Under the pieces are notes generated by a model, which did no database searches, was not told the origin of the DNA, and saw only the letters and a list, made by a program, of their open reading frames with translations. A stretch of 64,000 nt of DNA from positions 1 to 64,000 of the forward strand of contig NZ_JALPRJ010000040.1 of NCBI RefSeq assembly GCF_030464885.1. Direction: 5' to 3'. The stretch is from Caballeronia sp. SEWSISQ10-4 2. GTDB taxonomy: Bacteria > Pseudomonadota > Gammaproteobacteria > Burkholderiales > Burkholderiaceae. Below, one piece after another: positions 59,516-64,000 of the stretch (its first letter is position 1; each line of letters begins with the position of its first letter). Both the position numbers and the translations under genes were made by a program.

Positions 59516-60948
59516 TCATCGATTCCATACCGTGAACCTTCGCGCCCAAGACCCGACTGCTTGACCCCGCCGAACGGCGCCACCTCGTTCGAGATAAGCC
59601 CGGTATTGATCCCGACCATGCCGTATTCCAGCGCTTCAGCCACGCGCCAGACACGCCCGATATCGCGGCTATAAAAATACGCGGCAAGGCCAAATTCCGT
59701 ATCGTTAGCCATCCGTATGACTTCTTCATCGGATGAGAACCGGAATAACGGCGCGAGCGGCCCGAATGTTTCTTCCTTCGAGATCTTCATCTCAGGCGTC
59801 ACGCCTGATAACACCGTCGGTTCGAAGAAGCCAAAACCAAGCGCGTGCCGCTTACCGCCGATCACAACCTGAGCGCCTTTCTCGAGCGCATCGTGAATAT
59901 GCGATTCGACCTTTTGCACGGCGGCGTCGTTGATCAGCGGCCCGAGCAAAACGCCGCTCTCCAGCCCATTGCCGACCTTGAGCTTCGCGACGGCCGCACC
60001 CAGTTTCCGGGCAAACTCGTCATACACACGGTCATGAACATAGAACCGGTTTGTACAGACACAAGTCTGCCCGCTGTTCCGATACTTCGACGCAATAGCG
60101 CCTTCAACCGCGGCATCAATATCGGCATCGTCGAAAACGATGAACGGCGCATTGCCGCCCAGTTCCAGCGACACTTTCTTGACCGTCGGCGCGCTTTGCG
60201 CCATCAGCAGGCGGCCGACTTGCGTCGACCCCGTGAACGACAGTTTCCGGACGACAGGATTACTCGTCAACTCCGCGCCGATCGCCTTCGGGTCGCCGGT
60301 CACGATATTCAGCACGCCCTTGGGCAGCCCGGCACGCTCAGCCAGCACGGCCATCGCGAACGCTGAAAATGGCGTCGCCTCGGCGGGTTTTACCACAATC
60401 GGGCAACCTGCAGCCAACGCCGGACCGGCCTTGCGCGTGATCATCGCGGCAGGAAAATTCCACGGCGTAATGGCCGCGCAGACGCCGATAGGTTCCTTCG
60501 TCACCACAATGCGTTTATCGGCGGCAGGCGAGGCAAGCGTGTCACCGGCGACGCGTTTGCCTTCCTCCGCGAACCACTCGATGAACGACGCCGCGTAGAC
60601 GATCTCACCCTTGGCTTCGGCGAGCGGCTTGCCTTGCTCACGGGTAAGGATCATCGCGAGATCGTCGGCGTTTTCCAGCATCAGTTCATACCAGCGACGC
60701 ATGATGGCCGCACGTTCCTTCGCGGTTTTCTTGCGCCAGAGGGGCCACGCTTTGTTGGCCGCATCGATCGCACGATGCGTTTCCGCCGCGCCCATATTCG
60801 GCACGTGGCCGAGCGACTGACCGTTTGCGGGATCGATGACTTCGAAGCTCGAGGCATCGTCGGCGGCTTGCCACTCACCGTCGATGAACGCTTCGTGACG
60901 CAGCAGTGTCGCGTCTTTCAACTGCATTGACGAACGCTGCGTGCTCAT
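59479..60948 (-). CDS. gabD: Succinate-semialdehyde dehydrogenase
   Basis: A 489-residue aldehyde dehydrogenase that oxidises succinic semialdehyde to succinate with NAD(P)+, the second step of GABA use. Visible are the cofactor motif FTGSTQVGRLLMAQ, the general-base Glu in VSLELGGNAPFIVFDDAD and the catalytic Cys in NSGQTCVCTNRFYVHD, with the second Cys typical of GabD. It overlaps the gabT stop by 4 bp and is cotranscribed with it. Length is standard for the GabD family. Confidence 0.95.
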   Translation of the reverse strand: MSTQRSSMQLKDATLLRHEAFIDGEWQAADDASSFEVIDPANGQSLGHVPNMGAAETHRAIDAANKAWPLWRKKTAKERAAIMRRWYELMLENADDLAMILTREQGKPLAEAKGEIVYAASFIEWFAEEGKRVAGDTLASPAADKRIVVTKEPIGVCAAITPWNFPAAMITRKAGPALAAGCPIVVKPAEATPFSAFAMAVLAERAGLPKGVLNIVTGDPKAIGAELTSNPVVRKLSFTGSTQVGRLLMAQSAPTVKKVSLELGGNAPFIVFDDADIDAAVEGAIASKYRNSGQTCVCTNRFYVHDRVYDEFARKLGAAVAKLKVGNGLESGVLLGPLINDAAVQKVESHIHDALEKGAQVVIGGKRHALGFGFFEPTVLSGVTPEMKISKEETFGPLAPLFRFSSDEEVIRMANDTEFGLAAYFYSRDIGRVWRVAEALEYGMVGINTGLISNEVAPFGGVKQSGLGREGSRYGIDDYLVIKYLCMAV

Positions 60949-62240
60949 GCTGTCGCCCCCACTTCTGCTGTCAGGACGTGTTCGAGAATGCCGAGCGCTT
61001 CATCGAACACGGCGTCCTGGATGGTCAGCGGGAACAGGAAGCGGATTACGTTGCCATGCACACCGCAGATCAGCAAAAGCAGGCCGCGTTCAAGCGCCGC
61101 GGTCTGGACGCGCTTGGCGAAAGCGGCGTCGGCTTCGCCGGTCCCGGGCTTGGAGAATTCGACTGCGACCATGCCGCCGGGGCCGCGCACATCAGCGATC
61201 TGCGGCACGTCTGCTTTAAGTGTTGTCAGCAGCGACTTCAGCTTGTCGCCAAGCAAGACGGCACGCTCGCAAAGCTTCTCTTCATCGATGATCTCAAGCA
61301 CCGCATGCGCTGACGCCACCGCCATCGGATTGCCGGCATACGTGCCGCCGAGCCCGCCGGGCGCGACCGCGTCCATCACCTCGGCGCGGCCGACCACGCC
61401 TGACAGCGGCATGCCGCCCGCCAGGCTTTTGGCCATGGTCATCAGGTCCGGCGCGACGTCGTAGTGCTGCATTGCGAACATCTTGCCGGTGCGCGCGAAG
61501 CCGGTCTGGACTTCATCGGCGATCAGCAGGATGCCGTGCGTGTCGCAGAGCTTGCGCAAGGCGCGCACGAATTCCACGGGCGCCTGATAGAAACCGCCTT
61601 CGCCCTGGACGGGTTCGAAGATGATCGCCGCAACCCGTTTCGCTTCAATATCCGCCGCGAAAAGATGTTCGATGGCCCGCAGCGAATCCTCGGTGGTGAT
61701 GCCGCGCAGCGGGTTCGGGAACGGGGCATGGAACACGTCGGACGGGAACGGCCCGAAGCCGATCTTGTACGGCGCGACCTTGCCGGTCAGCGCCATGCCC
61801 ATGAACGTACGGCCGTGGAACCCGCCGGTGAACGCGATCACGCCCGGCCGGCCGGTCGCGGCGCGCGCGATCTTGATGGCGTTCTCGACGGCTTCCGCGC
61901 CGGTCGTGAAGAACGCGGCCTTCTTTGCATAGTCGCCGGGCGCACGCTCGATGATCTTTTCGGCGAGCGAGACATACGATTCGTAAGGGACGATCTGATA
62001 GGCGGTATGCGTGAAGCGCTCGAGTTGTGCGCGCATTGCCGCGACAATTTTCGGGTGCCGGTGCCCCGTGTTACATACCGCAATACCCGCCGCGAAGTCG
62101 ATGAAGCGGCGGCCTTCCACGTCCCACAACTCGGCGTTTTCAGCGCGTTCGGCGTAAAAATCGCACATCACGCCGACACCGCGCGGGGTCGCGGCATCTT
62201 TGCGGGTCTTGAGGTCGGCATTCTTGAGGGTCTGGCTCAC
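60945..62240 (-). CDS. gabT: 4-aminobutyrate aminotransferase
   Basis: A 431-residue class III aminotransferase that converts GABA and 2-oxoglutarate to succinic semialdehyde and glutamate. Motifs include the phosphate-binding region FFTTGAEAVENAIKIARAAT, LLIADEVQTGFARTGKMFAM with the PLP-contacting Asp, and the Schiff-base Lys in MTMAKSLAGGMPLSGVVG. It is the first gene of the gabTD operon and is divergent from a GabR-like regulator 120 nt away, whose operator repeats lie between them. Confidence 0.95.
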   Translation of the reverse strand: MSQTLKNADLKTRKDAATPRGVGVMCDFYAERAENAELWDVEGRRFIDFAAGIAVCNTGHRHPKIVAAMRAQLERFTHTAYQIVPYESYVSLAEKIIERAPGDYAKKAAFFTTGAEAVENAIKIARAATGRPGVIAFTGGFHGRTFMGMALTGKVAPYKIGFGPFPSDVFHAPFPNPLRGITTEDSLRAIEHLFAADIEAKRVAAIIFEPVQGEGGFYQAPVEFVRALRKLCDTHGILLIADEVQTGFARTGKMFAMQHYDVAPDLMTMAKSLAGGMPLSGVVGRAEVMDAVAPGGLGGTYAGNPMAVASAHAVLEIIDEEKLCERAVLLGDKLKSLLTTLKADVPQIADVRGPGGMVAVEFSKPGTGEADAAFAKRVQTAALERGLLLLICGVHGNVIRFLFPLTIQDAVFDEALGILEHVLTAEVGATA

Positions 62241-62309
62241 GGCATCGCTCCTGGGAGGGTGGTCGGGTTTTAGCGGTTCTTAGGCGGTACCTCGACTATA
62301 GTAAGATTT

Positions 62310-62356
62310 GGCTCTTTCAATCAGAGCCATTTCCGTATTTTTATAGGAGCCATTTC
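62310..62356. promoter_or_regulatory. Probable GabR-type operator: two GAGCCATTTC direct repeats
   Basis: GAGCCATTTC occurs at 62324-62333 and 62347-62356, starts 23 bp apart (about two helical turns), and GGCTCT at 62310-62315 forms an inverted repeat with the first copy. MocR/GabR proteins bind such direct repeats. The site lies directly before the regulator start and opposite gabT. Confidence 0.7.
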
Positions 62357-62360
62357 AGCG

Positions 62361-63848
62361 ATGCGTGCAAGTATGTTGTCCGACTGGCTGGCTCAGCGGA
62401 TTGAACGCACGGGCGGCCAGCCGATTTACCGGCAGTTATATGGTTTGTTGCAGCAGGCCATCCTGTCGCGGGAATTGCCGGCCGGAACCAAGGTGCCGTC
62501 GTCCCGGTTGCTCGCGAGCGAGCTGGGGCTCGGCCGCAATACTGTCACGCAGGTTTACGAGCAATTGGCGCTGGAAGGGTATGTGTGGTCGGCGACGGGA
62601 CAGGGCACGTTCGTGTCGGACAGCGCGCCGGATGAGATCGTGGGGGCGGAATCGGAGGCGCACAACGCGGCACCTGCGGAGCCACGTGTGCTGTCCGCGC
62701 GCGGTGCACGGTTGTTGCAGGGCGCGGGGGTTTCACAGCGGCAAGGCGGCGCGTTCATGCCGGGCGTACCCGATGTGTCGAAGTTTCCCGCGGCTGTCTG
62801 GAACCGCTTGCAGTCCAAATACTGGCGCCGCCTGAGGCCGGATCTGCTGACCTATGCACCCGGAGGCGGGTTGCCGAAGCTGCGTCAGGTGCTTGCCGAT
62901 TATCTGCGGACTTCGCGCTCGGTGCATTGCACGCCGGAGCAGATTATCGTGACGACGGGGATTCATCAGTCTATAGATCTCGCGGTGCGCCTGCTGTCGG
63001 ATTCCGGCGATGTCATCTGGACAGAAGACCCGTGCTACTGGGGCGTGCGCAGCGTGTTGCAAGTGTCCGGGCTTTCGCTCAAGGCCATCCCCGTGGATGA
63101 AGAGGGCATCAATCCGTCCGCCGACGATCTGGCAGACCCGCCCAAGCTGATGCTGGTCACGCCGTCGCATCAATACCCGCTGGGCATGGTGATGAGTCTC
63201 GCGCGGCGGCGGATGCTGCTCGAGTTCGCGCGGCAAAACGGCTGCTGGATCATCGAAGACGATTACGACAGCGAGTTTCGATACGGCAGCCGGCCGCTCG
63301 CGTCGCTGCAAGGGCTCGATACAGCCGGTCAGGTGATCTACGTCGGAAGTTTCGGGAAAACGCTTTTTCCGGGGCTGCGGATTGGCTACATCGTTGTGCC
63401 GGAAGGACTGTCGGCGAGCTTTGCAACGGCTTCCGCCGAGTTGTATCGAGAGGGGCAGCTATTGCAGCAGGCGGTGCTGTCGGAGTTCATCGCCGAGGGG
63501 CATTTCACGTCTCACATCCGGCGCATGCGCGGGATCTACGGGCAGCGTCGCCAGATACTGCTGGACACGATCAGGAAGCGTTATGGCGATGCACTGGAGA
63601 TTGTCGGCGGCGATGCCGGGTTGCATCTTGTGTTGCGTTTGCCCGATGGCGTGGATGACCGGGAAGTGGCGAAGGCGGCGCTTGGCGTCAATATTGTCGT
63701 GCGGCCGCTGTCGGGCTATTTCCTGCGGCCGGGTGGAGACATGTCGGGCTTGCTGATTGGTTATGGATGCGTGCCGGAGGAGGAGATCGGGCCGGCGTTT
63801 GAGAAGCTGGCGACGGTGCTTGATCCGGCGCTGGGGTTGAGGGGATGA
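62361..63848 (+). CDS. GabR-like MocR family transcriptional regulator
   Basis: A 495-residue GntR/MocR protein: winged helix (about 15-85, with SRLLASELGLGRNTVTQVYE) and an aminotransferase-fold domain with TPSHQYPLGMVMSLARRRML, IIEDDYDSEFRYGSRPL and the PLP Lys in VGSFGKTLFPGLRIGYI. By analogy with Bacillus GabR it should bind PLP and GABA and activate gabTD while repressing itself. An AGGAG lies 11 nt before this ATG; a second in-frame ATG is four codons later. It is divergent from gabT. The final 150 nt of the window after it hold no recognisable feature. Confidence 0.9.
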   Translation: MRASMLSDWLAQRIERTGGQPIYRQLYGLLQQAILSRELPAGTKVPSSRLLASELGLGRNTVTQVYEQLALEGYVWSATGQGTFVSDSAPDEIVGAESEAHNAAPAEPRVLSARGARLLQGAGVSQRQGGAFMPGVPDVSKFPAAVWNRLQSKYWRRLRPDLLTYAPGGGLPKLRQVLADYLRTSRSVHCTPEQIIVTTGIHQSIDLAVRLLSDSGDVIWTEDPCYWGVRSVLQVSGLSLKAIPVDEEGINPSADDLADPPKLMLVTPSHQYPLGMVMSLARRRMLLEFARQNGCWIIEDDYDSEFRYGSRPLASLQGLDTAGQVIYVGSFGKTLFPGLRIGYIVVPEGLSASFATASAELYREGQLLQQAVLSEFIAEGHFTSHIRRMRGIYGQRRQILLDTIRKRYGDALEIVGGDAGLHLVLRLPDGVDDREVAKAALGVNIVVRPLSGYFLRPGGDMSGLLIGYGCVPEEEIGPAFEKLATVLDPALGLRG

Positions 63849-64000
63849 GGCGGTTCAGATTTTAGTAGGCATGCCTGATCACGCGTGGTGCCCGGTGCTC
63901 CGAAAAACCCGCCGAAACCATGCCGCCGACTATGATAAAAAGGGAAGCACGGCAGGACTGAAGAACGCGGTGCGTGACCGTAATCGAAGCATAATAGAAC

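Overview
The window looks like chromosome from a Burkholderiaceae member, most probably Paraburkholderia or Caballeronia. The basis is high GC, a DUF4148 secreted protein, two large outer-membrane porins ending in Phe, many LysR and MocR regulators, and dense catabolic and transport operons. No rRNA, tRNA, CRISPR array, transposase or integrase was recognised. Genus assignment is inference.

Layout. 1-11 kb: a MurA paralog, gamma-glutamyltransferase, a GNAT acetyltransferase divergent from a MocR regulator, a cysteinyl-tRNA synthetase paralog broken by a one-base deletion and preceded by a cysteine-codon leader peptide plus intrinsic terminator, a porin, and a stand-alone SdhC/CyaC-like haem-type membrane protein. 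Two divergent ECF-like promoters lie upstream of that membrane protein and of the DUF4148 gene. 11-23 kb: small secreted and hypothetical proteins, TetR/MFS and AraC/MFS pairs, an NmrA-like reductase, a three-part PNPOx-flavodoxin reductase-ferredoxin fusion with a GST, a LysR regulator and an isochorismatase-fold hydrolase.

22-46 kb: an apparent organosulfur locus (DszC/SfnB-like flavin oxidoreductase, SfnG-like monooxygenase, a decayed acyl-CoA ligase, LivGHMKF-type ABC importer, YeiH-type putative sulfite/sulfate exporter). It is split by a 12.2-kb block bounded by a perfect 31-bp direct repeat (31018-31048 and 43200-43230). The block carries an opine/D-amino-acid-oxidase-type operon with two FAD beta-like subunits, a Dpp/Opp-type ABC importer, its binding protein and two LysR regulators. 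A truncated beta-propeller lactonase sits at its left edge.

46-57 kb: a ten-gene operon on the minus strand, nearly all with 4-bp overlaps. It encodes a LysR regulator, flavin-containing monooxygenase-like protein, peptide-type ABC importer, BAAT-like acyl hydrolase and the paired CMD/alkylhydroperoxidase-like proteins. I read it as a self-contained system for importing and oxidatively processing an unknown substrate. 57-64 kb: a second porin, a hypothetical gene running into a dispersed repeat, and gabT-gabD divergent from a GabR-like MocR regulator with paired operator repeats.
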